The notes: a model not told the origin generated them from the letters alone. 64,000 nucleotides of DNA from JAUYIV01 sp040882645 (GCA_040882645.1 JBBEAX010000085.1:186001-250000), one strand, 5' to 3'; shown: positions 43,363 to 52,458, numbered from the stretch's first letter. A program made the numbers and translations.

Positions 43363-44466
43363 GTGGACCCCGAGCCGATGATCCGCCTCGACTCCGTCAC
43401 CAAAGTCTTCCCCGGCGAGCCGACCGCGGCGGTCTCCGGCCTCTCGCTCGATGTCGCGGAGGGCGAAATCGTCGTGCTGGTCGGCCCGTCGGGCTGCGGC
43501 AAGACCACCACGCTGAAGATGATCAACCGGCTGGTGGAGCCGACGTCGGGCCGGATCACGGTCGCCGGCGAGGACATCATGGCGGTGTCGGCCCCGGAGT
43601 TGCGGCGACGGATCGGCTACGTGATCCAACAGATCGGGCTCTTCCCCCACCGGACTCTCGCCGAGAACGTCGCCACAGTGCCCCGGCTCCTCGGCTGGGA
43701 CCGCGCCCGAATCGACCAGAGGGTGGACGAACTGATCCGCCTGGTCGACCTCGAGCCCACCATGCGCAACCGCTATCCCCGCGAGCTTTCGGGAGGGCAG
43801 CGCCAGCGCGCCGGGGTGGCGCGGGCTCTCGCCGCCGACCCGCCAGTACTGCTGATGGACGAGCCCTTTGGCGCCGTCGACCCCATCGTCCGCAGCCGGC
43901 TCCAGGACGAGTTGCTGGATCTCCAGCGGCGGCTCCGCAAGACGATCGTCTTCGTGACCCACGACATCGATGAGGCGATCAAACTCGGGGATCGGGTGGC
44001 GATCCTCAATGTCGGGGGCATCATCGAGCAGTACGCCCCGCCGGCCGAGATCCTGCGAGACCCGGCCAACGTGTTCGTCGAGGAGTTTCTCGGCTCTGAT
44101 CGAGGAATTCGGCGTCTCTCGCTGATCCCCATCAGCCAGGTGCCGCTCGAAGAGGGGCCGATGGTCGACCGGGGGGCATCCGTCGAGGCGGCCCGGGCCC
44201 GGATGGAGCGATACGGGGTCGACTGGTTCGGGATCCTCGACGGCGGGCAGCTGCTCGGCTGGGCTTGGGCAACCGAGCTGGAGGGCGCCACCGTCGCCGC
44301 CATCGACCCCAAGCCCTTCGAGGTCCGCGTCCGCCTGGGCGCCTCGTTGCGCGAAGCGCTGGACACGATCATCACCTCCCACACCGGAGTGGCTCCGGTG
44401 TACGACGGAGACCGCTTCGTCGGCACGATCACCGCCGAAGCGATCAGCCGCGAGTTGGCGCGATGA
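43363..44466 (+). CDS. Osmoprotectant ABC transporter ATP-binding protein (OpuCA/ProV-like)
   Basis: 367 aa ATPase of a glycine betaine/choline-type importer. Walker A GPSGCGKTTT, signature LSGGQRQRAGVARAL, Walker B LLMDEPFGAVDP, His switch VTHDIDEA. The C-terminal region (about 250-367) resembles the CBS pair of OpuCA/ProV, thought to sense ionic strength. Overlaps the first permease gene by 4 nt. Confidence 0.92.
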   Translation: MDPEPMIRLDSVTKVFPGEPTAAVSGLSLDVAEGEIVVLVGPSGCGKTTTLKMINRLVEPTSGRITVAGEDIMAVSAPELRRRIGYVIQQIGLFPHRTLAENVATVPRLLGWDRARIDQRVDELIRLVDLEPTMRNRYPRELSGGQRQRAGVARALAADPPVLLMDEPFGAVDPIVRSRLQDELLDLQRRLRKTIVFVTHDIDEAIKLGDRVAILNVGGIIEQYAPPAEILRDPANVFVEEFLGSDRGIRRLSLIPISQVPLEEGPMVDRGASVEAARARMERYGVDWFGILDGGQLLGWAWATELEGATVAAIDPKPFEVRVRLGASLREALDTIITSHTGVAPVYDGDRFVGTITAEAISRELAR

Positions 44467-45128
44467 TCGGCGCCCCCTTCTTCCGGTGGGACTGGGTGTT
44501 CGACCATCTCGACCTCATCTGGGACAAGGTCGCCGAGCATCTGGTACTCACCGGGATCGCCCTCGGGGTCGGACTCGCCATCTCCGTGGCGCTGGCCCTG
44601 GTCGGCTTGCGGTTCCCCCGCCTCTACCCCCCGATCACCTGGGTGACCGGCGTCCTCTACACCATCCCCTCCCTCGCGCTGTTTGCGTTCCTGGTGCCGA
44701 TAACCGGCTTCACCACCCTCACGGCAGAGATCGGGCTGGTCTCCTACACCCTGCTGATCCTGATCCGCAACATCGTGGCCGGGATCCAGGGCGTCGATCC
44801 GGCGGTCCGCGAAGCGGCCGTCGGGATGGGCTACGCCCCGCGCCGGCTGTTCCTCGAGATCGAACTGCCGCTGGCGCTGCCGGTGATCCTCGCCGGCATA
44901 CGCATCGCCGCGGTCACCACGATCGGTCTGGTCACCATCACTGCGCTGATCGGAAAGGGCGGCGTGGGCTTCTTCATCCTCGATGGGTTGGTTCGGTTCT
45001 TCGACACCGAGATCGTCCTCGGCACCGCGCTTTCGGTGATCCTGGCGGTGGTGGTCGACCTTTCCCTCGTGCTGGCCCAACGCCTCCTCACCCCGTGGGC
45101 TAGTCGCCGGACCCCGGTGGCGGGCTGA
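44463..45128 (+). CDS. Osmoprotectant ABC transporter permease (OpuCB-like)
   Basis: 221 aa permease with about five helices and the EAA loop REAAVGMGYAPRRLFLEIELPLALP (shown in part). VLYTIPSLALFAFLVPITG is typical of OpuCB/YehW permeases. Overlaps neighbours by 4 nt and 1 nt. Confidence 0.9.
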   Translation: MIGAPFFRWDWVFDHLDLIWDKVAEHLVLTGIALGVGLAISVALALVGLRFPRLYPPITWVTGVLYTIPSLALFAFLVPITGFTTLTAEIGLVSYTLLILIRNIVAGIQGVDPAVREAAVGMGYAPRRLFLEIELPLALPVILAGIRIAAVTTIGLVTITALIGKGGVGFFILDGLVRFFDTEIVLGTALSVILAVVVDLSLVLAQRLLTPWASRRTPVAG

Positions 45129-45856
45129 TGGATTTCTTCGTCGACCTGATCCAGTGGTTCGGGGACAACTGGAGCGGAGACACCGGGTGGGTGGCGCGAA
45201 CCTGGGAGCACCTCTGGATCTCCGGAGTGGCAGTGGTGGCCGCAATGGTGGTGGCGATCCCGCTCGGCGCGTGGCTCGGCCACACCGGCCGCGGTGGCCT
45301 GATCGCGGTGTCGGTGGTCAACATTGGACGCGCCCTCCCCTCCTTCGGGATCCTCGCACTTGCGCTGCCGCTCACCATCTGGCTGGCGCGGACGACGCCG
45401 TTGATCGACAGCGGGATCGGTTTCGCCCCGACGGTGGTGGCCCTGTTCCTGCTGGCACTGCCACCCATCTTCACCAACACTTATGCCGGGGTCCGCGGGG
45501 TCGACGCCGACATCGTCGAAGCGGCGCGAGGAATGGGGATCGGCGAGCGGAAGATCATCACGGAGGTCGAGATGCCGATCGCGTCACCGGTGATTCTCAC
45601 CGGAATCCGGGTGACCGCAGTGCAGGTGGTGGCGACCGCCACCCTCGGCGCCCTCGTGGGATTTGGGGGCTATGGACGGTTCATCGTCGATGGGATCGCC
45701 ACGCAAGATCGGCTCGAATTGGTAGGAGGGGCGGTCCTGGTGGCGTTGCTGTCCATTCTCACGGAGGTGGGGTTCTCGGCACTCGAACGGGTGGTGGTTC
45801 CCGCAGGGATTCGACGCCGGAGGCGCTCCGATGTCGACCCATTTCTGGCGACCTGA
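45128..45856 (+). CDS. Osmoprotectant ABC transporter permease (OpuCD-like)
   Basis: 242 aa second permease. Conserved NIGRALPSFGILALALP and the EAA loop VEAARGMGIGERKIITEVEMP (shown in part). Starts on the last base of the previous stop. With the first permease it forms the heterodimeric membrane part of the importer. Confidence 0.9.
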   Translation: MDFFVDLIQWFGDNWSGDTGWVARTWEHLWISGVAVVAAMVVAIPLGAWLGHTGRGGLIAVSVVNIGRALPSFGILALALPLTIWLARTTPLIDSGIGFAPTVVALFLLALPPIFTNTYAGVRGVDADIVEAARGMGIGERKIITEVEMPIASPVILTGIRVTAVQVVATATLGALVGFGGYGRFIVDGIATQDRLELVGGAVLVALLSILTEVGFSALERVVVPAGIRRRRRSDVDPFLAT

Positions 45857-45867
45857 AATCGGGAGGG

Positions 45868-45900
45868 TTGGAACAAGAATCGCTTCCCGATAGTTTCTTG
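45868..45900 (+). promoter_or_regulatory. Promoter with inverted repeat before the substrate-binding gene
   Basis: -35 TTGGAA (45868-45873), 17-nt spacer, -10 TAGTTT (45891-45896). CAAGAA (45874-45879) and TTCTTG (45895-45900) form an inverted repeat flanking the -10, a possible operator. A separate promoter would allow excess binding protein over the transporter core. Confidence 0.6.
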
Positions 45901-45958
45901 ATCAACGAGTGGGGGGCCCCGTGGGCATCCACACAAGCGACCGGAAGGAGAAAAACCC

Positions 45959-46882
45959 ATGCGGAGACGATTCCGCAGTCGGGTCGTCGGGGCGGCCCTT
46001 GTTGCCATGGCCCTCATCGCGGGGGCGTGCGGCGACGATGCCGGGCCGGGTGACGACACCAAAGAGGGGCCGACGATCGTCGTCGGCTCGACCAATTTCG
46101 GCGAACAACTCATCCTCGGCGAGATCTACGCGCAGGTACTCGAGGCAAATGGATATTCGGTGGAGCGCAGGTTCAACCTCGGTCAGCGTGACGTCGTCAA
46201 CCCAGCGCTCAAGGATGGGGAGATCCACCTGCTCGCCGAATACACCGGGTCGCTGCTCACTTTCGAGGGGGGCACCTCGACCACCGACTCCGCCGAGACC
46301 CACGCCGCCCTGCAGGCTGCGCTCGCCGATTCAGCGCTAGTCGCCCTCGCCTACGCTCCGGCCCAGGACAAGAACGGGATCGTGGTGACCGCAGCTACGG
46401 CTTCCGAATTGGGTCTGGCGGCGGTGAGCGACCTTGTAGCCCACAACGGCACCCTCGTGCTCGGCGGTCCCCCCGAGTGCCCTGACCGGGAGTTCTGCCT
46501 CATCGGCCTCGAGGACGTCTACGGACTGGAATTTGCCGACTTCGTGCCGCTCGATGTGGGCGGACCACTCACCGTGGCCGCGCTCGAAGGCGGGGCGATC
46601 GACGTGGCGTTGCTGTTCACGTCTGATGGCGTGATCGCCGCCAAGGGATTCGTCTTGCTCGAAGACGATATGAACCTCCAGCCGGCCGAGAACATCGTCC
46701 CCGTGGTCCACGGCGACATCATCGATGCCTATGGCGATGAGCTCATCGCTCTGCTCGACTCGGTGAGCGCCCAGATCACCACCGCCGAGCTCTCCGAGCT
46801 CAACAAGCGGTACGGCATCGATGCAGTCGACGCAGACGTGCTGGCGGCCGGTTGGCTGACGGAGAAGGGCTTCCTCCCGTAA
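45959..46882 (+). CDS. Osmoprotectant ABC transporter substrate-binding lipoprotein (OpuCC-like)
   Basis: 307 aa. Signal peptide with lipobox ending at the Cys in LIAGACGDD, then IVVGSTNFGEQLILGEIYAQVL (shown in part) and LLAEYTGSLL, hallmarks of the OpuAC/OpuCC betaine-choline family. Ligand is not certain. ATG at 45959 has AAGGAG upstream. Own promoter in the 102-bp gap. Confidence 0.9.
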   Translation: MRRRFRSRVVGAALVAMALIAGACGDDAGPGDDTKEGPTIVVGSTNFGEQLILGEIYAQVLEANGYSVERRFNLGQRDVVNPALKDGEIHLLAEYTGSLLTFEGGTSTTDSAETHAALQAALADSALVALAYAPAQDKNGIVVTAATASELGLAAVSDLVAHNGTLVLGGPPECPDREFCLIGLEDVYGLEFADFVPLDVGGPLTVAALEGGAIDVALLFTSDGVIAAKGFVLLEDDMNLQPAENIVPVVHGDIIDAYGDELIALLDSVSAQITTAELSELNKRYGIDAVDADVLAAGWLTEKGFLP

Positions 46883-46896
46883 TCGGCCACGGCGAT

Positions 46897-46941
46897 CCCG
46901 CCCGACCGGATCTCCTCGATCATGAGGCCCGGTCGGACGGG
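46897..46941 (+). terminator. Candidate terminator after the osmoprotectant operon
   Basis: 8-bp stem CCGACCGG/CCGGTCGG (46902-46909, 46929-46936) extended by CCCG/CGGG (46897-46900, 46938-46941) across a one-base bulge on each side, 15 nt after the stop. No U-tract, as is common in high-GC actinobacteria. Confidence 0.45.
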
Positions 46942-46973
46942 TCGGCGCTCGGGGCCTCAGAGGCGCAGGCCCG

Positions 46974-47597
46974 GTGACCGATCTGCTGACCTCCTCGATC
47001 GACGTGTGGGACTGGAGGCGGAGGGTCACCAACCTCTACGGCGCGGTGCGATCCTCTGAGCCGCAAGCCGGATGGTGGACCTGGCGCAACGAGCGAGACC
47101 GGCTCTTCGCCGACCATCCGCAGAGCCCGCTCCCCGTGGCGGAACGGTCAGACTTCACCCGAATCCCGTACTTCGACTACTCCCCGGCGATGCGGGTGCT
47201 CGCCGAAGTCACCACCGCCCCCGAGCCGACACCCTTCGGTCTGCCCCACAGCGGCAATGGAACCACCGACGCGATCGCGTTCGGGATCGCTGTCTTCGAG
47301 ATCGAGGGTCGGCAGGCCACGCTTCCCATCTATCGCCTCCTCGAATACGGAGACGGGTTCTTCTTGCCGTTTCGCGACCGGACCAATGGCTCGGAGACCT
47401 ACGGGGGCGGGCGATATCTGATCGACACGGTCAAGGGTGCGGATCTCGGGTTCGAGAGCAGCCGGCTGGTGCTCGATTTCAACTTTGCCTATCACCCGTC
47501 GTGCGTGCACTCTCCAATGTGGTCATGTCCCCTCGCTCCTCCCGGGAGCACTCTGGCGGTTGAGATCCGGGCTGGAGAGCGCCTGGTGGGCACATGA
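46974..47597 (+). CDS. DUF1684 family protein
   Basis: 207 aa. GRYLIDTVKGADLG and LDFNFAYHPSCVHSPMWSCP with a final VEIRAGERL match the DUF1684 pattern; the two cysteines of that segment are kept. Function unknown in the family. GTG start with a weak Shine-Dalgarno. Overlaps the next gene by 4 nt. Confidence 0.85.
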   Translation: MTDLLTSSIDVWDWRRRVTNLYGAVRSSEPQAGWWTWRNERDRLFADHPQSPLPVAERSDFTRIPYFDYSPAMRVLAEVTTAPEPTPFGLPHSGNGTTDAIAFGIAVFEIEGRQATLPIYRLLEYGDGFFLPFRDRTNGSETYGGGRYLIDTVKGADLGFESSRLVLDFNFAYHPSCVHSPMWSCPLAPPGSTLAVEIRAGERLVGT

Positions 47598-47953
47598 CCC
47601 CGGAGCATGCCGACGCCACCAACGGGTATCTGCAGACCATCGGTCGCGTCTCCGGCCAGCCGCACGAAATCGAGATCTGGTTCGCGGTGGACCGGGGGGT
47701 GGCGTACCTCCTGTCGGGATCGGGCGGGAACAGCGACTGGTGCCGGAACCTCGACGCCAACGCTGCCGCCGAGTTCACGATCGACGACACCGCCTATCCG
47801 GTGCTCGGCCGGCGAGTGGACGATCCCGATGAGGCCGCCCGCGCCCGACGCGCGGTCTTCGACAAGTACTCCGAACGCTACGGCGGCGACCTGGTGGAGT
47901 GGCGGGACACTTCCGCTCCCTTTGCCCTCGATTCCATCAAGGCCAGCCGATAG
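47594..47953 (+). CDS. Ddn-like (DUF385) F420/flavin nitroreductase-fold protein
   Basis: 119 aa split barrel. TIGRVSGQPHEIEIWFAV, LLSGSGGNSDWCRNLDANAAAEFTI (parts) follow the deazaflavin-dependent nitroreductase (Ddn) family closely. F420 use is inferred. ATG overlaps the DUF1684 stop, so the two may act together. No membrane helix is present. Confidence 0.8.
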   Translation: MTPEHADATNGYLQTIGRVSGQPHEIEIWFAVDRGVAYLLSGSGGNSDWCRNLDANAAAEFTIDDTAYPVLGRRVDDPDEAARARRAVFDKYSERYGGDLVEWRDTSAPFALDSIKASR

Positions 47954-48008
47954 GTCGCGGGCACTGCCCGACGATCTTGGGCCGCGCCGGATGCGCGATC
48001 ATCTCGCC

Positions 48009-50315
48009 ATGCGCGCCTCCCTCAGCAGCCTGGTCGCTGGATCACTCCTCCTCGCGTCAGGTTCGGCCGCTGCGCTCCAGCCGGCGACCTGCCCCCCGTA
48101 CCAGGGCATCGTCTGCGACGGGTGGGTAACCGACGCCGCCGGTGTGATCATCAACGACGAGACCGTCGAGGCGGCGGCCGGACGACTCGTGGCCGAGCAC
48201 GGACACGAGATCGCCGTGGTCATCGTCGCCACCACCGGATCGATCGAGCCCGATGAGTTCGCCGCTGGGATCGGGAACACCTGGGGAGTAGGCGATGCCG
48301 AGGCCGACGATGGCATCGTGGTGCTGATCGTTCTCGCCGAGCGCCGCACCGAGATCGTCACCGGCTCCGGCCTCCGCATCGCCAACCTCAACACGATCGC
48401 CGGCGCGGGCAACTCGTCCTTCGCAGCCAACGACTTCGACTCGGGGGTGGTCGCCATTCTGTCGGCGATCGAACTCGCGTTGGAAGGCGGCGGGGTCACG
48501 CCGCCGGGCGGGGGCGATTCGGATGGCGGCTCGGGCTTCGTCGGCACCGTCGCCCGGGTGCTGGCGTCGCTCGGCATGGTCGGGGCGGGATGGGCACTGG
48601 TGGCGCGGGGCCGCAGCAGTCGCGCCTCGCGGACCAAGATCAGCCGGGCCTCGCTCGTCGACGACGCCCTCGACAAGTTGGAGCCGGCGGGCCACGAACT
48701 GCCGACCCTCGGGGACTACGCAGTGCCGGCGCCGCCGAATCCACCCGATGTCCCCACCGGCAGGGCCATCGAAGCGATCCTCGCGATCGGAGGCCGGCGA
48801 CCCCTGGCCGACCCCGAAGCCCTCGCCGCCCTCTGGCGCGCCGGAGCGATCGAAGTGGTCGACCGCGAGCGCCTGCTGGCTGACGCCGAGGAACCCCTCG
48901 AATTGCGGGTATCCGAGGAGAAGGAGATCCTCGAGGAGGCGACGGCGCAAGCGAGTCGGGATGCACTCGCCGTGGGCCTGCGAAGCGGCGACGAATTCCG
49001 TGCCCGAATGCGCGAGCTCGAGAATCTGGTTAACGCCCTCCGGCCGCACCGGGTGGCATACGCCCGGCAGAAGACCGCCGAGAGCCTGGCCGACTCCCTG
49101 GTCGAGACGCCTGCGGGCTGGGCCGGCGTCACCGACTTCGGATCCCGCCTGCTGCGGGCGGCTCCGGCGCTCGACCCGGCGGCAACACTCGACGAGTCGG
49201 TGAGGGAGATCGAAGCGGCTCGGGCGATGGCTGCCGAGAAGACCACCCGTCTCGAGACGCTGTACGACGAACTGCCCGCTTCGACAGCCCGTCCGGCGGT
49301 GGCGGCGGCGCTGGCCGACCTCGACGACGACGTCGACGTCGCGGTTGCCCGTTTCGAAGCCGTTCGCGCGGCCCTCGAGGATGAAGGCGACCTGCTCGAG
49401 CGCGACGGTCTCGATGTGCCTGCCATCGCTGCGCTGTTGCTGATGAACCGCGACGAGGGCAACGTGAAGCAGTTCGTGCGGACATACCGGTCGCGCCGCA
49501 ATGGTGGGGCCGAACCGTCCGAGGCGGTCGAGTTCGCTCTGGCGGGCCTCAGAGACCCGACCGAGATCCGGAGGATCCAGAAGGAAGCCGGCCGACTGGG
49601 GCTGCCGGTGTCCATCACCGCCGCCCTGCTGCGGCGCCGCGACGACGGGCCCGAGGCATACCAGGCGATCCTGGACGAATTGGCGGGACACGGGATCAAG
49701 GGCGAGACGCGCCGCACCATCGCCGGGGTACTGGCCATCTCGCTCGAGCCGAGCCGGGCGGTGGAGCGTTGGGCAGCCGCCCTCGCCGCACTCGAGGGGC
49801 TCGGCCTCGACGGGGACGGCTCATATGCGCAAGTGGCCGCCGCCTTCGGGGCGTCGGATGCCCGGGGACCTCGGGCCTTCGCCCTCTCCTATGCGGCGCA
49901 GCGAGAGCAGCTCGCCGTCTCGACCGTGGACGACGCCGAGCGATTCGCCCCCGAGCTCGCCCACGAGGGCACCTCCGGGCAGACGGACTCGTGGACCGGC
50001 GACCCGATACCCGCGGACTACGGCTCTTTCGATCCGTTCACCTTCTTCTACTACCACTGGGTGATCACCCGGGGTTCGGCTGGCTCGATGGGCTGGGAGC
50101 CGATCCACAATGACCGGTCGTGGAGCGGTGACCGATCGTCGTGGTGGGGTGGGTTCGGCGGTGGGGGCGGATTCGGCAGCCGCACCTCGTCGTCCGGTGG
50201 TTCCTCGTGGGGATCGTCGGGCAGCACCTCGTTCGGCGGGTTCGGCGGGGGCGGGGGCTTCAGCGGCGGGGGCGGCGGTGGAGGCGGTGGCTCGTCGGGC
50301 GGGAGCGGGTGGTGA
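48009..50315 (+). CDS. Large TPM-domain protein with Gly/Ser-rich C terminus
   Basis: 768 aa. Signal peptide (1-24), then a TPM (YgcG/Psb32-type) domain (about 35-165) with VVIVATTGSIEPDEFAAGIGNTWGVG and GRGLRI-like GSGLRIANL (parts). One transmembrane helix (about 178-200). A long helical, Glu/Ala/Arg-rich region (about 210-650) is unrecognised, followed by a Tyr/Trp-rich FFYYHWVITRGSAGSMGW segment and a terminal Gly/Ser repeat, as in other TPM proteins. ATG 48009 chosen for the signal peptide; 47991 is possible. The size is far above usual TPM proteins (250-350 aa). Confidence 0.8.
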   Translation: MRASLSSLVAGSLLLASGSAAALQPATCPPYQGIVCDGWVTDAAGVIINDETVEAAAGRLVAEHGHEIAVVIVATTGSIEPDEFAAGIGNTWGVGDAEADDGIVVLIVLAERRTEIVTGSGLRIANLNTIAGAGNSSFAANDFDSGVVAILSAIELALEGGGVTPPGGGDSDGGSGFVGTVARVLASLGMVGAGWALVARGRSSRASRTKISRASLVDDALDKLEPAGHELPTLGDYAVPAPPNPPDVPTGRAIEAILAIGGRRPLADPEALAALWRAGAIEVVDRERLLADAEEPLELRVSEEKEILEEATAQASRDALAVGLRSGDEFRARMRELENLVNALRPHRVAYARQKTAESLADSLVETPAGWAGVTDFGSRLLRAAPALDPAATLDESVREIEAARAMAAEKTTRLETLYDELPASTARPAVAAALADLDDDVDVAVARFEAVRAALEDEGDLLERDGLDVPAIAALLLMNRDEGNVKQFVRTYRSRRNGGAEPSEAVEFALAGLRDPTEIRRIQKEAGRLGLPVSITAALLRRRDDGPEAYQAILDELAGHGIKGETRRTIAGVLAISLEPSRAVERWAAALAALEGLGLDGDGSYAQVAAAFGASDARGPRAFALSYAAQREQLAVSTVDDAERFAPELAHEGTSGQTDSWTGDPIPADYGSFDPFTFFYYHWVITRGSAGSMGWEPIHNDRSWSGDRSSWWGGFGGGGGFGSRTSSSGGSSWGSSGSTSFGGFGGGGGFSGGGGGGGGGSSGGSGW

Positions 50316-51148
50316 CCGATCCGATAACGAGCCCCAGCAACCCCCGTATCAAGGCTCTGGTGCGGCTACGCAATCGGCGGGAACGGGATCGGTCGGGGAG
50401 ATTCCTGGTCGAGGGCTACCGCGAGCTTTCTCGTGCTCTCGGTGCCGGCATCGTCCTCGACGAGTTGTATGTCGCCCCCGGGCTGTTCCTGGGGCACAAC
50501 GAGGCGGCGCTCGTCGCCCAGGCCGCTGCCACCGGCACCGAGATCATCGACGTCGCCGATGCCGCCTTCGCCCGGGCGTCGTACCGGGACCGGCCCGAGG
50601 GCCTGATTGCCGTGGCCCGGCAGTTCCCGGCAGCCATCTCGGACGTCGACCTCTCGGGCAATCCGCTGATTCTTGTGGTCGAGGGGATCGAGAAGCCGGG
50701 GAACCTGGGGACGATGCTGCGCACGGCCGACGCCGCGGGAGCGACCGCGGTGATCGTGGCGGACCCGAGCACTGACCCGTTCAACCCGAATGTCGTCCGG
50801 GCGTCGTTGGGGACGCTGTTCACCGTGCCCATCGCGGTCACCGACAGCGTTGCCGCCATCGACTGGCTGCGAGCCAACCGGGTGCAGGTGCTGGCGGCCA
50901 CTCCATTGGGCGCAATGCCCCACCACTCGGTCGATCTCACCGGCCCGACCGCCCTGGTGGTGGGTAGCGAGCAGTACGGCCTCAGCGACGCGTGGCTCGA
51001 GGCCGCCGATTCCCGCATCGTCATCCGCATGCCGGGTTCGGTCGACAGCCTCAACGCGGCGATGGCGGCCGGGATCCTGTTGTTCGAGGCCGTCCGCCAG
51101 CGAGAGCATCTGGCGTTGCCTGATCGGGGCGGAGAGGAGCAGAGATGA
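50312..51148 (+). CDS. SpoU/TrmH-family rRNA 2'-O-methyltransferase
   Basis: 278 aa. N-terminal substrate-binding domain SNPRIKALVRLRNRRERDRSG (shown in part) and the knotted SpoU domain with EGIEKPGNLGTMLRTADAAG (motif 1), VGSEQYGLSDAWL (motif 2) and IRMPGSVDSLNAAMAAGILLF (motif 3, part). Targets rRNA ribose, probably 23S, as in TsnR/RlmB relatives. GTG overlaps the TPM gene stop by 4 nt. Confidence 0.92.
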   Translation: MTDPITSPSNPRIKALVRLRNRRERDRSGRFLVEGYRELSRALGAGIVLDELYVAPGLFLGHNEAALVAQAAATGTEIIDVADAAFARASYRDRPEGLIAVARQFPAAISDVDLSGNPLILVVEGIEKPGNLGTMLRTADAAGATAVIVADPSTDPFNPNVVRASLGTLFTVPIAVTDSVAAIDWLRANRVQVLAATPLGAMPHHSVDLTGPTALVVGSEQYGLSDAWLEAADSRIVIRMPGSVDSLNAAMAAGILLFEAVRQREHLALPDRGGEEQR

Positions 51149-51960
51149 ATTCCCTCGGAGTGATCGGAAACCTGCTCTTGCTGGGGGCAGTGAGCTGCGG
51201 TGTGGCGGCGATTTGGGTGGGGGGTGAGGGCCGCAGCGCCCTCATCATCACCGCGATCTCGCTCCTGATCCCCGCATTCCTCATGCGCGGCATCGGAAGG
51301 CGCCTCGGCAAGATGCTGGGTGTCCAGCCCGACTTCATGGCGACCGGCCAACGCGGTACCGCCACGATCACCAGCGTCGGGGACACCGGCGTCACCATCA
51401 ACAACGACCCGGTACTCGCCTTCGGCCTCGACGTCGACGTGCCGGGCTCTCCCGCCACCGCCGAGATCCGCCAGCGGATGCCCCGGTTCCTCGTCGGCAT
51501 GGCGCTGCCCGGCACCACTGTTCAGGTGGTCGCCGATCCCAAGGATTCGTCGGTGGTGGCAATCGACTGGACTCAGTCTCCGCAGCCTGGTGCCGGTGTG
51601 GGCATGGGACCGGGGATGGAGGAGATCTCGGCACAAATGGGAGAGCCGGTGGCCGGGGTGGGCAGTGCCGCCGAGCTGCTGCGCAAGGGCCGCCGGGGAA
51701 CCGCGGTCATCCGGTCGGCCACCGATTCGGGGGATATCTCCGACCTGGGCCTGGTCAATTCCGCCGATCCCGGACGCGATGATCGAATCTTCGTCTTTGA
51801 GCTCGAGGTGAAGCTGTCGGGCCGCTCGCCATACCCGGCGCGGATCGGGCATCGGGTCCCCGAGCGGCTCTACGGGAAGGTGGCCCCGGGGATGGAGATC
51901 GAGGTCGCCGTCGACCGCGACAACGACCAGGAGGTCGCCATCGATTGGACCGGCGTCTGA
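51145..51960 (+). CDS. Membrane-anchored protein with a duplicated beta domain
   Basis: 271 aa, no family recognised. Two N-terminal transmembrane helices (about 5-25 and 30-48), then two similar domains: GTATITSVGDTG to VQVVADPKDSSVVAIDW (about 70-143) and GTAVIRSATDSG to IEVAVDRDNDQEVAIDW (about 185-268). The shared plan and the repeated VAIDW ending show an internal duplication. Overlaps the SpoU gene by 4 nt and the cupin gene by 1 nt. Confidence 0.7.
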   Translation: MNSLGVIGNLLLLGAVSCGVAAIWVGGEGRSALIITAISLLIPAFLMRGIGRRLGKMLGVQPDFMATGQRGTATITSVGDTGVTINNDPVLAFGLDVDVPGSPATAEIRQRMPRFLVGMALPGTTVQVVADPKDSSVVAIDWTQSPQPGAGVGMGPGMEEISAQMGEPVAGVGSAAELLRKGRRGTAVIRSATDSGDISDLGLVNSADPGRDDRIFVFELEVKLSGRSPYPARIGHRVPERLYGKVAPGMEIEVAVDRDNDQEVAIDWTGV

Positions 51961-52349
51961 TGGCCCACCAACCCGCCGAGTCGGTGAATTGGCATCCGGC
52001 CGGGTTCGACCACTTCACCGGGGACGTTTGGTTCGGCCTGATGCACGCGGCCGCCGACGCCGATGGAGTGAGCGTTCTCGGGGTGTCGTTCGCCCCCGGA
52101 GCCCGATCGGACTGGCACAGCCATCCCGGTGGGCAGGTCTTGTACGTGGTCGCCGGTGTCGCCCGGGTTCACGCCGAGGGCGGAACGACGGTCACCGCCG
52201 GGCCGGGCGACACCGTCCACGCCAAACCCGGAGAGGTCCACTGGCACGGGGCGGCGCCCGACAGCCCGATGGTGCACCTCTCCATCACGGCCGGCGGGGA
52301 CACCGAGTGGCTTCCCCGCAAGGTCAGTGACAAGGAGTACGGGGCCTAG
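51960..52349 (+). CDS. Cupin-domain protein
   Basis: 129 aa single cupin. Metal-site motif 1 is WHSHPGGQVLYVVAG and motif 2 has HWHG near residue 95, so the His/Glu-type metal site is mostly present (Gln in place of the usual Glu). Relatives resemble carboxymuconolactone-linked or quercetinase-like cupins; substrate unknown. ATG overlaps the upstream stop (TGATG). A heptamer repeat array starts immediately after the stop. Confidence 0.8.
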   Translation: MAHQPAESVNWHPAGFDHFTGDVWFGLMHAAADADGVSVLGVSFAPGARSDWHSHPGGQVLYVVAGVARVHAEGGTTVTAGPGDTVHAKPGEVHWHGAAPDSPMVHLSITAGGDTEWLPRKVSDKEYGA

Positions 52350-52449
52350 ACGGCCCACGGCCCACGGCCTCCAGCCCACGGCCAACAGCCCAGACGCGTT
52401 TTCGCCGTCGGGCGCGCTCTTGGGCCGTAGGCGGTAGGCCGTAGGAGTA
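52350..52449. repeat. Heptanucleotide repeat array with complementary arms
   Basis: Six ACGGCCC-like heptamers (52350-52391) directly after the cupin stop, and four GGGCCGT/AGGCCGT-like heptamers (52422-52449). The units are reverse complements of each other, so a long imperfect hairpin can form. It lies between the cupin gene and the SOS-controlled promoter. Confidence 0.7.
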
Positions 52450-52458
52450 GGCTCATCC

